IMG/VR virus record: IMGVR_UViG_3300046811_000104
Span: 1 to 37,722 of that record
Strand: one strand, 5' to 3'
DNA: 37,722 nt
Source: a virus
Below, piece after piece: positions 6,593 through 15,279 of the stretch. Under the pieces are notes generated by a model, which was given only the letters and a program-made list of their open reading frames with translations, was not told the DNA's origin and did no database searches. Positions within the stretch are counted from its first letter, which is position 1; each line of letters begins with the position of its first letter. The position numbers and the translations under genes were made by a program.

Positions 6593-7948
6593 ATGTCCCA
6601 TGTTCTCGGTTTCATTCTGCTGCTGCTCATCGCGGGCGCGGCGCTCGATTCGCTCGCCGGGGCGCTCGGGTTCGGCACGCTCGCCACCGTCGGGGGTTCG
6701 TTCAACAACCTCGTCGGCGCTCTCAAGATTCGTTACGACAACAACTTTCTCGGCGCGGTCGGCTGGTCCAAGGGCCCGCTTGGCGCGATGATCAAGAAAG
6801 TCGCATGGACGGGCAAGAACGTTGCCTATCCCATGCGCATCGGTAACTCGCCGGCTCGTTCTGCGACGTTCAGCGTCGTCAAGGCCAAGTCGGAGGACGC
6901 GACGTTTGGCTTTACCAGCGTTGCGCAGCCGACGTTGACGTGGTTCCGCGACTATGGCCGCGCGACCATTGACGGCCTGTTGCTGGCGACCGCTGGCGAC
7001 AAGCTCGGCACGTTCTACGACGACATGGTTCTCCAGGTCGACGGAATCATGGACGCGACGATGCACTCCTTCTGCACGAAGGTGTATCGGGCGGGCTTCG
7101 GCAAGATTGGCGTTGTCGATGCGTCAACCAACGTCGCGACCGCGAACCTCGTCATTCAGGACCTCGAGGATATGTACCTGTTCGAAAAGAACATGGACAT
7201 TCAGTTCGCGCTGACCGAGTCGTCGGGCGCGCTGAAGGGGGCCGGCGGGTTTCTGACCGTTCTGGGCATCAACTATTCGACGAAGACCCTCGCCCTGAAC
7301 GCGAACATCAACTCCCTCGGTGGCGTTGCGGTCGCGGTCCTGGATTCGGTCTTCGCTCGTGGCGATCGACAGGACAACGCGAGCCCGGTGCGCACCTGCG
7401 TTGCGGGCATGGATGCGTGGCTGCCGACGGCTCAGCCCGGCGGCGGAGATTCGTTCTTCAGCATGCCGGACCGCTCGACGGATTCGCGACTCGTCGGGAC
7501 CATCCTCGATGCGTCTGCCCTGTCGGAGGAAGAGGCCCTGATCAAGCTGGCGGCCGAGTGCGCTCGCGTCGGCGGCAAGCCGAAGATGGGCTACATCAAC
7601 CCGACCCGTTATGCGAACTTGCTGCTCCAGGGGCAAGCGAAGTACCGGCCGGCGACGGTAACCGGGCCCGCGGGCATCGGCTTCGACGGCGTGCAGGTCA
7701 AGACGCAGTTCGGGGACATCACGATTTTCCCTGACCTGTACTGCCAGAAGAACCGTTTGTTCCTGCTCGAAATGCCGAGCTGGAAGGCGTATGGAGCGGG
7801 GTCCTCGAAAATCCCCGACATCCTGCGCCAGGACGGAAACAAAATCTTGCGCATGACCGACGAGGACGCGATCGAATGCCGCGCCGGCTATTACGCAACG
7901 GTCGGGTGCAACGCTCCCTGCCACAACGGCGTTGCTTTCTGGACCTAA
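6593..7948 (+). CDS. Major capsid protein (probable)
   Basis: This encodes 451 residues. Gene order (portal, scaffold, this gene, connector) and size identify the coat protein. I chose the ATG at 6593 because CGGAG lies seven bases upstream. The body, from about residue 35, reads like an HK97-fold coat: NNLVGALKIRYDNNFLGAV, a beta-rich segment, an alanine-rich spine helix region (SEEEALIKLAAECARVGG), then GYINPTRYANLLLQGQAKY. It ends with IFPDLYCQKNRLFLLEM and a C-terminal beta domain. Oddly, residues 4-24 (VLGFILLLLIAGAALDSLAGA) are hydrophobic like a signal or membrane anchor, which is not normal for a coat protein. Five Cys in the last 110 residues are also unusual. Confidence 0.75.
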   Translation: MSHVLGFILLLLIAGAALDSLAGALGFGTLATVGGSFNNLVGALKIRYDNNFLGAVGWSKGPLGAMIKKVAWTGKNVAYPMRIGNSPARSATFSVVKAKSEDATFGFTSVAQPTLTWFRDYGRATIDGLLLATAGDKLGTFYDDMVLQVDGIMDATMHSFCTKVYRAGFGKIGVVDASTNVATANLVIQDLEDMYLFEKNMDIQFALTESSGALKGAGGFLTVLGINYSTKTLALNANINSLGGVAVAVLDSVFARGDRQDNASPVRTCVAGMDAWLPTAQPGGGDSFFSMPDRSTDSRLVGTILDASALSEEEALIKLAAECARVGGKPKMGYINPTRYANLLLQGQAKYRPATVTGPAGIGFDGVQVKTQFGDITIFPDLYCQKNRLFLLEMPSWKAYGAGSSKIPDILRQDGNKILRMTDEDAIECRAGYYATVGCNAPCHNGVAFWT

Positions 7949-7951
7949 GCC

Positions 7952-8401
7952 ATGGCGTTCCAATTCGGCAATCGTCAGGCGGCCCTTCCCGAGTTGGGAT
8001 GGTCCAAGCGTAAGGGGGTCATTCGCTTCGGCGCGCTGGTCACCATCGGCGGCGCTGGGGCCATCTCGAGCCAGGACAAGAGCGAATTCACGGGCATGGA
8101 CCAGGCCGTGAAGACGGCGGCGACAACCGGGCGGTACACGTTCCGGTTGCCGTCGCTGTTTCGCAACCTGCGAGGCGCGGACGTGACCATTCTCGGTCCC
8201 GACACCGCGAACTATGGCGCCAATACCACCGGCCTTCAGTGGTTCTGGCGTCGCAACGACATCGACACCGCGAACGTCAACGGCACCTCGAATAAGGACG
8301 GCACGATCGAACTCCAGTTCATCCAGACGTCCTATGCCGATGCCGAGGTTCCGAGCGGTGTCTCATTCCTCGTCGAAATCGACGCCGAGACGGGGGTGTA
8401 A
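7952..8401 (+). CDS. Putative capsid decoration or head-associated protein
   Basis: This encodes 149 residues starting three bases after the capsid stop. It is predicted beta-rich, with alternating hydrophobic strands (GVIRFGALVTIGGAG, RYTFRLPSLF, GADVTILG, TIELQFIQTSY, SFLVEIDAE) and many Gly, Asn and Thr. That composition and position suit a head decoration or cement protein, or the lobe of a capsid fibre. No conserved catalytic residue or membrane segment is seen. The assignment rests on location and fold character only. Confidence 0.6.
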   Translation: MAFQFGNRQAALPELGWSKRKGVIRFGALVTIGGAGAISSQDKSEFTGMDQAVKTAATTGRYTFRLPSLFRNLRGADVTILGPDTANYGANTTGLQWFWRRNDIDTANVNGTSNKDGTIELQFIQTSYADAEVPSGVSFLVEIDAETGV

Positions 8402-8403
8402 TC

Positions 8404-8778
8404 GTGGGCTACGGCGGAATGTCCAGCGCCGTTGCGCTCAAGATGAGCGGCAGCGGCGGTGGCAAGAAAAAGCCGGGGTTCATGGACGCGGCTGATCCGG
8501 TCAACCCCGACACCGAGGATGAGACTGGGTCGGCCGACATGGCCACCGGTGACAGCGGCAAATCCGAGCCCAGCGACACCGGCGACTCCGAGGGACCATC
8601 GGACATCGGCGACGAAGGGGAAGGGCCGGAGATGGGCAGCTACGACGCGGTGGAAGATGACGCCGCGTCGGAGTTGGCCGGCATCGTCGGCGTGCCGGAC
8701 GACAAGCGGGAGGCGTTCAAGTCGGCGCTTTCCGATTACGTCGCTGCCTGCGTGAAGAAGCAGAGCAAGGGGAAGTAA
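8404..8778 (+). CDS. Acidic low-complexity virion-region protein
   Basis: This encodes 124 residues from a GTG at 8404 with GGGGGTG six to seven bases upstream. An internal ATG at 8419 is the alternative. The N-terminus is small-residue and Lys-rich (SGSGGGKKKPG). Residues about 30-85 are a disordered acidic stretch of Asp, Glu, Ser and Gly, and the C-terminus is a short helical domain (KREAFKSALSDYVAACVKKQ). It may be a minor head protein. Low complexity prevents family recognition. The stop is directly followed by the connector gene ATG. Confidence 0.65.
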   Translation: MGYGGMSSAVALKMSGSGGGKKKPGFMDAADPVNPDTEDETGSADMATGDSGKSEPSDTGDSEGPSDIGDEGEGPEMGSYDAVEDDAASELAGIVGVPDDKREAFKSALSDYVAACVKKQSKGK

Positions 8779-9468
8779 ATGGCGGCCACGTTGGCCCAGC
8801 TGCGCGCTCGTGCCCGCGTTTTGGCGGACATGACGAACACTCAGTTCCTGACCGATGCCGAGTTCAACGACTTGGTGAACGATGGAATTGACGCACTCTG
8901 GGCCGACGTGACGTCAGTCAACAAGGATTTTCGCAACAAGGTTTTCGCGTTCAACATCACTTCGACGGCTACGAACTTCATCGTCCTTTCGTCCGTTGTC
9001 ACCGACTTTCGTGAAGTCCGCTATGTGCGTCGCGACCCGGGGACTACGAATCAGAAAATCCTGAATAAGCTCGGCATGCGCTCCGGCTCGATGCAGGCCG
9101 AGCAGTCATACCGCCTACAGGACGCCAATCTCTATATCGAGCCGTTCCTGAACAGCGTAGCGGCCTACGACCTAATCTATATCCCGCAGTCTCCGCGCCT
9201 TGCTGCCGACGGTTCGGTACTGGACCTGGAGCTCGACCAGTTCGCGGAGTACGTGATTCTCCATGCCACGATCAAGGCTCTCGGCAAGGAAGAGAGCGAC
9301 GAGCAGGCGGCGACCTTCCTGGCTCTCTTCGACCCGAATGGCGACGGCAAAAAGGGCGAACGCGGCAAGGTCATGCGGTGGGCCTCCGACCAGCGCAGCG
9401 CCGACCCTGACCAGGTCGAAGACGTCCGCGGCTCGCGGCGTTCACGCACCAACTGGCCGACGTTCTGA
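8779..9468 (+). CDS. Head-tail connector (adaptor) protein
   Basis: This encodes 229 residues, with a strong AAGGGGAA site ahead of the ATG. The N-terminal helices (LAQLRARARVLADM, then FLTDAEFNDLVNDGIDALWADV) and the following beta section (RNKVFAFNIT...FIVLS, FREVRYVRRDPG) match the usual plan of podovirus adaptor proteins that bind the portal and continue the channel. The C-terminus is a helical region (DQFAEYVILHATIKALGKEES) and a disordered basic tail. It sits between capsid-associated genes and the tail tube gene, the expected place. The stop overlaps the next ATG (TGATG). Confidence 0.7.
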   Translation: MAATLAQLRARARVLADMTNTQFLTDAEFNDLVNDGIDALWADVTSVNKDFRNKVFAFNITSTATNFIVLSSVVTDFREVRYVRRDPGTTNQKILNKLGMRSGSMQAEQSYRLQDANLYIEPFLNSVAAYDLIYIPQSPRLAADGSVLDLELDQFAEYVILHATIKALGKEESDEQAATFLALFDPNGDGKKGERGKVMRWASDQRSADPDQVEDVRGSRRSRTNWPTF

Positions 9469-9830
9469 TGGCGCAGCTCCAAAAGCCAAACAGGGGCGCG
9501 ACCGGTGACCCGGATTCCTTGCTGGGTCTTCTCGCCAATTTCTATGACAATATTCGGTCGCTCCTTGGAATGCGCACACCTGATACCGTTCCTGCGCTCA
9601 AGGCGATCACAGTCCAGGACCATCGCTCCTTGCGCAACCAGGTCGGCGACTACGCCGGCCAACTCGGTCCGCGTGCCTGCATCGTCGCGGGCCGTACGGG
9701 ACCGCTCGACGGTGGCGAAGGCGTCTACGTCTGGGATGCGACGTCAACGCTCGCCGACGATGACGCGGCGACGATTCAGCCGCTTTCGCTTGGCGGGAAG
9801 CCGGGGCGCTGGCGCAAGGGGTCATTCTAA
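9468..9830 (+). CDS. Small tail-associated protein with a GGxGxYxWD-type motif
   Basis: This encodes 120 residues from an ATG overlapping the connector stop (TGATG). The C-terminal half contains DGGEGVYVWDATSTLADDDA and ends GGKPGRWRKG. A GD/DGGxGxFxWD...DDG...GRW element is common in the N-terminal parts of phage tail spikes and fibres, where it forms a small head-binding or trimerisation subdomain. Here it forms most of a stand-alone protein. The N-terminus is disordered with one short helix (LLGLLANFYDNIRSLLG). It is likely a tail or neck attachment protein. The stop overlaps the next ATG. Confidence 0.6.
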   Translation: MAQLQKPNRGATGDPDSLLGLLANFYDNIRSLLGMRTPDTVPALKAITVQDHRSLRNQVGDYAGQLGPRACIVAGRTGPLDGGEGVYVWDATSTLADDDAATIQPLSLGGKPGRWRKGSF

Positions 9831-12800
9831 TGGGCGTCGAATGGTCTCCCATCTCGTGGCCGCTGACCGGCGGCATCGAGACGAAGAAATCCCCGCTCGC
9901 AGTGGCTCCGGGCTCGTTCATCAAGCTGGAGAATGTTCGCCAGGAGCGCGACAACGAATGGCGCGCGCGCAACGGCAACACCCACAACGCGATCGATGAC
10001 ATCCCTTCATTCCCGGTGCGCGAAATCGGCTTGCCTAACGGCGGCCGTATCGCGATGACCAACGAAGTCGGCGTGTCGCCGGCCGCGCTGCTCTATCAGT
10101 CAGGCGCCACCTCGAGCCGCTGGCAACGCATGGACGCGACGTCATGCGGCCAGACAACGCCGATGGTCTGGTCGCGCTCGCCGGTGGCTGCCGTCGATGC
10201 GCCCGTCCAGGTGGACTACTGCGAAGGGTCGGTGTATTCGCTGACCGCTTGGGCGGGGACCGTGGGCGCTAGCCTCGGTCTGTTCTACCGGATTCAGAAC
10301 AAGGCGGACGGGACGACGTTCCCGAATTCGGCCACGTTCCCGACTGGCTTGGTATCGGCGACGGGCATCCGTCCGCGCTGCATCACTGCCGGGAATCGCC
10401 TGTGGTTGATCTACGTCGAGACGTCCACGAACGTCGTCAACGTCCACGGCTGGGACGGAACCACGGGTGCTCTCGTGGTTCACAGCGCGACACAGCCCGG
10501 GACGGTCAATGCCATCCATTTCATGGACGCCTACTACTACGGCGGCGCGACTGTCACTGTCGTCTATAGGTCGAACGTTCCCGATTGCAAGTTCATCGAG
10601 TTCGATGCGACGTCTGGCGCCAATACCGTGTTCACGGCCCCGGCCGGCTTCAACCCTGATGTGGCGCTGTCTCTGATGCCTGACCCGACCAATAGCGGCG
10701 TCAGGTTCATCGCATTTTCAAGCACGCTCCCGCAAACCACGGTCGTCCGGGTGAGCTCGGCGGGGGCCTTCCTAACCGCAGAGATGGCCGACCCGGTTTC
10801 GTCGAATCAGGTCACGGGCTGCGCCTATTCCAGCACCGACTGGATGATTGTTTATTCCGGTGGCGGTGGCGCGCTGGCCTCGGTCAAAAAGGTTGCTGGC
10901 GTGGTCGGGGCACGCATGCAGCTGGTCGCCACGGGCCCGTATTCGATCGATAGCGTGGCCTGGAGAGACGCCGGCACTGACGCCATGCATTTCCTGGCCG
11001 GCATCCACGCCAATGCGGTAACCGACCCGCAGGATTCTTACTTCGAGATGGCGATACCATTCGCCACCGGCTCCAACGTTGGCGTCAATGCGTTCCCTGA
11101 GCCGCAGGCGCGCTTGCTGCCTCTCCAGGCAGGCCCAGCAGCCGGCGCGGTCACCCCGGGCCATCTGGTGCACGTGCAGGGCGCCGGAATCTATACGTGC
11201 GGCCTGCTGCGAAAGGGTCGTTATGGCGTGGCGGCCGGCGCGGATGCGAGTCAGTTCGCGATTGACCGCTGGACGGTCACGTACCTGAACACGTTCGACT
11301 TCAACACGCAGAACCTAGGCGTAGGTATCTCGACGAATTCGGCATCGTTTCTGCCGGCTGGGCAGCTCCTGACCTGTGCCGGAGCGCAGCTCGTGGGCCA
11401 TGGGCTTTCGGCGATTCCGATCAAGCCGGTTACGACTCCTGGCGTTGGCGGAGCCTTGACCGTGACGTCAACCTATGGGCATCAAGTCGTAGTCGAGGTG
11501 CCCAACGAAAATGGCGACGTTTGGCGCAGTCCGCCGAGCACGCCGACGGTCACGGTCCTGACCGGTGGCCAGAATCAGATTTCGGTCGCGGTGGTCATCT
11601 CGGGCCTAGAGCTCCTGAACCGCATTGTCACCGTCAAGATTTACCGCACCAAGGCCAACGGGAGCGTGTTCCAGCTGGTGAACGCGCGCACCGGCAAGGC
11701 GTCGGCCCTGACGTCGTTCACGTTCCTGGACCAGGTCTCCGACGTGACGCTTGCTACCGGCGATTTCTACTTTGGCGAGGTGCCCGCGACTATCACGCCG
11801 GCTTTCTCCCATACGGCCATCTTCGGAAACCGCTTCTGGGGCATCGAGCGCGACTTCCCTAATCTGTGGATGTCGAAGCCTCTCCAAAGGGGGCTGCAGC
11901 CCGAGTTTACGGGCGTCACTCCCTGGGTGATCCCGCTGGCCGACGAGAAGGGCGCTCCGACGGCGCTCTATGCGCTCGATGACAAGCTCATGGTGCACAA
12001 GCTAGGCGCGGTGTACGCCGTGGCGGGCGACGGACCCGACAACCTCGGCGGCGGCTCGTCCATCACGGTTACGCGCATCGATTCCGATGTCGGCTCTCTG
12101 GTCGGCACTCCGGTAGTGTCCACGGGCGCCGAAGCCTTCTTTGTGAGCGCTCGCGGGTTCCAGCGTGTTGACCGAAGCGGTCAAATCGACTTCGTGGGTG
12201 CGGGCGTAGACGTATTTCTCAACCAGCCTGACCTCGGCGGGTTCCAGTATCCGATTTTGAGCGGCGTTTTCTCGTCGAAGACGAACGAGGTGCGATTCAT
12301 CGGCATGACGTCGTTCGGTGGTCAGATGATCACCCTGGTCTACTACCGGCAGCAGAAAATCTGGTACGTGGACAAGGGAGCCGGGACGGGGGTCAGTAGC
12401 ACCGGCTTTGCCATCTCCCGAATGTCTGCCAACGGCATCGAAATCCGTTACACGAACGCCGGAACGATGTCATTTGAGGGCGACTCGACTTCCGTTGACG
12501 ATGGCGGAGTAGCATTCGTACCGTCAATTGGTTCTGCCTGGATTCAATCCGCCGGCCCGCAAGGTCGATTTCGCTTGCGGCGCGCGCGCGCGCTTGGCGC
12601 AACCATTTCCGGCGGTGGTAGTATCACGCCAACCATGACGGTCCTCTGGAACTTCGACGAAACGGGGGCCATCTCGCCCGTTAGTGAGCACGGCTCACCG
12701 TCGGCCCCGATTACCGACGTCGCGTCAACGGTGCGCGCCGAGTTCGCGCCGCGTAACCAGAAGTGCACCGCGTTCCGCTTGCAACTCACGTTGCCGTCGG

Positions 12801-12892
12801 GGAACACAACGTTTCGTCTCGAGCAATGGGCGGCCGTCGTCGGCATCAAGCGCGGGCCACAGAAGCTTACGACCGCGGAAAGGTGGACGTAA
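9830..12892 (+). CDS. Large tail tube / nozzle protein
   Basis: This 1020-residue protein is the largest in the genome, with the ATG overlapping the preceding stop (TAATG). The N-terminus is typical of podovirus tail tubular B or stabilisation proteins: a short segment WPLTGGIETKKSPLAVAPGS, then FIKLENVRQERDNEWRARNG. These proteins assemble below the adaptor to form the tail tube and close the DNA channel. The remainder is beta-rich with repeated propeller-like strands and few charged residues. The C-terminal part (FRLEQWAAVVGIKRGPQ) closes the fold. It is somewhat longer than the 700-800 residues typical of T7-type nozzles. Enzymatic activity is not evident. Confidence 0.7.
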   Translation: MGVEWSPISWPLTGGIETKKSPLAVAPGSFIKLENVRQERDNEWRARNGNTHNAIDDIPSFPVREIGLPNGGRIAMTNEVGVSPAALLYQSGATSSRWQRMDATSCGQTTPMVWSRSPVAAVDAPVQVDYCEGSVYSLTAWAGTVGASLGLFYRIQNKADGTTFPNSATFPTGLVSATGIRPRCITAGNRLWLIYVETSTNVVNVHGWDGTTGALVVHSATQPGTVNAIHFMDAYYYGGATVTVVYRSNVPDCKFIEFDATSGANTVFTAPAGFNPDVALSLMPDPTNSGVRFIAFSSTLPQTTVVRVSSAGAFLTAEMADPVSSNQVTGCAYSSTDWMIVYSGGGGALASVKKVAGVVGARMQLVATGPYSIDSVAWRDAGTDAMHFLAGIHANAVTDPQDSYFEMAIPFATGSNVGVNAFPEPQARLLPLQAGPAAGAVTPGHLVHVQGAGIYTCGLLRKGRYGVAAGADASQFAIDRWTVTYLNTFDFNTQNLGVGISTNSASFLPAGQLLTCAGAQLVGHGLSAIPIKPVTTPGVGGALTVTSTYGHQVVVEVPNENGDVWRSPPSTPTVTVLTGGQNQISVAVVISGLELLNRIVTVKIYRTKANGSVFQLVNARTGKASALTSFTFLDQVSDVTLATGDFYFGEVPATITPAFSHTAIFGNRFWGIERDFPNLWMSKPLQRGLQPEFTGVTPWVIPLADEKGAPTALYALDDKLMVHKLGAVYAVAGDGPDNLGGGSSITVTRIDSDVGSLVGTPVVSTGAEAFFVSARGFQRVDRSGQIDFVGAGVDVFLNQPDLGGFQYPILSGVFSSKTNEVRFIGMTSFGGQMITLVYYRQQKIWYVDKGAGTGVSSTGFAISRMSANGIEIRYTNAGTMSFEGDSTSVDDGGVAFVPSIGSAWIQSAGPQGRFRLRRARALGATISGGGSITPTMTVLWNFDETGAISPVSEHGSPSAPITDVASTVRAEFAPRNQKCTAFRLQLTLPSGNTTFRLEQWAAVVGIKRGPQKLTTAERWT

Positions 12893-13719
12893 TGGGCCAT
12901 TGGTACGACACGCTTTACGACGACACCATCGGAAAGATTCTCCCGAAGGCGCCACCCGACCCGAACAAGTCACCGGCGGGCGTTGCGACCACTGATTTCG
13001 CGACTGGCCTGGGTGACCAGCGATCGGGCTTCACCCCGACGTCGGCGCCGAGGGTCGTAGAGGGCAGCGCTCCGCAGCCGACCGGGAATCTGACTGACGT
13101 GAAGTCTGCCGGGCGATCGGTCTGGGGCGGCGCGCGGCATGCCCCCGCGACAGACACGCAAACCCAGTACGCCGATCCGAACGGACTGAACAATCAGAAC
13201 TTCGCCCTTGGCCTCGACAAGGATGCGGCCGAGGGCAAGACACCCAGCGCAGCGGAAAACCTCTACCGCAAGGGCACTGACGAGGGCATGGCGTCTCAGC
13301 TCGCGCTGGCCGCTACCACGCAGGGCGAAAACCCCGGCATGTCGCAGCGCGCTGGCCTAAATGGCGCGCAACAGGTCGCGCTCAATAATTCGGCGGGCGC
13401 GGGCGCGCTGCGAGCGCAGGAGATGGCCACGGCGCGCGGAGCCTATGGCGACCTGGCGACCCAGACGCGCGGACAGACGGTCCAGGAGGCCGAGGCGAAC
13501 CAGGCCGCGAACCTTCAGCAACAGCAGGCGAACAACGCGTTCTATCTCGGTCTGACCGATGAACAGCAGAAGGCGCTGCAGGCGCTCATGGGCGGCGCCG
13601 AGGCGAATGCGCAGAATCAACAGAAGTACGGCGCGGCGAATCAGCAGTTCTTCGGCGGCTTGGCCTCTGGGTCAGGAAGCTCGGCGGCGAGCGCGGCGGG
13701 ACCGGCAGCGGCGGCATAA
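12892..13719 (+). CDS. Ejection / internal virion protein 1
   Basis: This encodes 275 residues from an ATG overlapping the tube-gene stop (TAATG). The N-terminal 90 residues are disordered and polar. The rest is a long Ala/Gln-rich helical repeat region (MASQLALAATTQGENPGMSQ to NQAANLQQQQANNAFYLGL), ending in a Gly/Ser/Ala-rich tail. The segment with alternating ALA, TTQGENP and GAQQVALNNS blocks resembles internal virion proteins that are packed in the head and ejected to form the trans-envelope channel. The three following genes have similar character, so this starts an ejection-protein block. Confidence 0.65.
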   Translation: MGHWYDTLYDDTIGKILPKAPPDPNKSPAGVATTDFATGLGDQRSGFTPTSAPRVVEGSAPQPTGNLTDVKSAGRSVWGGARHAPATDTQTQYADPNGLNNQNFALGLDKDAAEGKTPSAAENLYRKGTDEGMASQLALAATTQGENPGMSQRAGLNGAQQVALNNSAGAGALRAQEMATARGAYGDLATQTRGQTVQEAEANQAANLQQQQANNAFYLGLTDEQQKALQALMGGAEANAQNQQKYGAANQQFFGGLASGSGSSAASAAGPAAAA

Positions 13720-15279
13720 ATGGCTGAAGGCGACCCCACATACATCGGCGTTCCGCTTCCCGAATACGAGAAGCGCGTCGAAGCACCGCAGACCGAAACG
13801 TCGGGCGGAACGACAACGACTGTCCTCAGCCCCGAGCAGCGCGAGGTGGAGACGCATCGCGATCTGAATCTGGCCGATTCGGAAGCGACGGCAAAACGGG
13901 AGCTGGAGCTCAAAAACAAGCAGTCCGATGTCCAGGCTGGCCATGACCTGGCCATGTACAACGAAGCCGCGCATCAGGCGACGCTTGATGCAGAGGCTAC
14001 GGGTAAGGCGAACACCGATATCGCGGCGGCGAAGGCGCGTATTGAGCAGCGACAGAAGGTGCTCGACAACACGCACCCGAGTGGATGGTTTCACCATGGC
14101 GACACGTGGGGGAATGTTCTCCGCGGGCTGGGGCTTGGTTTGGCCACCATCGGAGATGCCGCCCAGAAATCAGCCGCGGTCAGTCTCGGACAAGCCGCGC
14201 CGCACATCAATACCGTTGGCGACATCATCGATCGCGACCTGAAACAACAGGAAGATCACATTGCGCAGCTCAAGGATTCCGTGGTCCAAGCGCACACGGG
14301 CCTCAAGGATGCGAACGAAGCGCGCGAGCAGATGTTGGCCGATCGCAAGCAGGCAGCGGCGACGGCCTACGACCGATTGATCAAGCTTGCGGCAGCGCGG
14401 ATGTCGGCGCTCGGTAAGGACAACAACGAAATCACCAACTCGAAAGAGATTCAGGCCCTTCGCGAAAAGCGAAACGCCGAAATGGCCGCGGTGGTCGCGC
14501 CGACCGCAAAGAAGGTCGAGAGCCATTTCGCGAACAAGGGACAGCAGGTTTCGGAGACGTTCCGATCGGCACAGGGCAAGCCGGGGCAGACGCCCGGGGT
14601 CCTTACCGACACCATGGGCGGTCCCGACTTTCCGATCGATCCGAATCGCACCGACATGCGCCAGCACAATGCGGCCGTAGCGAACCTGCCCAATATCAAT
14701 GGGGCTATCAAGATTCTCGATTCCGTGACCGGGAAGACCGCGAACGGTGAGCAGCACGCGCCCGAGTGGATGAAATACCTAGGCTCGGACGACGCCAAGG
14801 CGCAGGCAGGACTCAATGGTCAGATGACGCGATTTCGTTCGGCTTATGCGGCCTCTAAGAAAGAGAGCGTGGGAGAGGCGAACGCAAAGGAGCTCGCGGA
14901 CGCGATTCCCGATCCTCCTTCGTTCGTCGCGCCGAAACAGGCGTGGGACGCTTGGCGCTCGAAGATCGAAGAGACGCGCCACGAAATGATGGACATGCGC
15001 AAGGAGCATCTGGCGCTAGCTGGCGTCCCTCCCGCGGAGATCGAAAAGGACAGCGCCGGGACGCGCGGCAAGCCGCCCGCGCCCGCCGCTCCCGCTCCCG
15101 CTCCCACGCAGCCGCCGCCGTTCGTTCCGCAGAAGTCGCCAGCCGAAATCACGGCTACCGCGCAGCCGGGTACGCCGAAGCTGCAGGCTATCCAGCTTCT
15201 GAGGTCAGGGAAGGTCAGTCCGGGATTGCGCGACTTGACCATGAAGAAATTCGGCATTTCACAGGAAGATTTGCGATGA
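13720..15279 (+). CDS. Ejection / internal virion protein 2
   Basis: This encodes 519 residues, with the ATG directly after the previous stop. A long coiled coil occupies residues about 35-115, followed by a Gly-rich apolar patch (WGNVLRGLGLGLATIGDAA) that could insert into membrane. A second charged helical stretch (DLKQQEDHIAQLKDSVVQAH onward) and a Pro/Ala-rich linker near residue 450 follow, then a short C-terminal helix. This mixture is usual in podovirus DNA-ejection proteins. No lytic transglycosylase catalytic motif is seen. The stop overlaps the next ATG (ATGA). Confidence 0.65.
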   Translation: MAEGDPTYIGVPLPEYEKRVEAPQTETSGGTTTTVLSPEQREVETHRDLNLADSEATAKRELELKNKQSDVQAGHDLAMYNEAAHQATLDAEATGKANTDIAAAKARIEQRQKVLDNTHPSGWFHHGDTWGNVLRGLGLGLATIGDAAQKSAAVSLGQAAPHINTVGDIIDRDLKQQEDHIAQLKDSVVQAHTGLKDANEAREQMLADRKQAAATAYDRLIKLAAARMSALGKDNNEITNSKEIQALREKRNAEMAAVVAPTAKKVESHFANKGQQVSETFRSAQGKPGQTPGVLTDTMGGPDFPIDPNRTDMRQHNAAVANLPNINGAIKILDSVTGKTANGEQHAPEWMKYLGSDDAKAQAGLNGQMTRFRSAYAASKKESVGEANAKELADAIPDPPSFVAPKQAWDAWRSKIEETRHEMMDMRKEHLALAGVPPAEIEKDSAGTRGKPPAPAAPAPAPTQPPPFVPQKSPAEITATAQPGTPKLQAIQLLRSGKVSPGLRDLTMKKFGISQEDLR

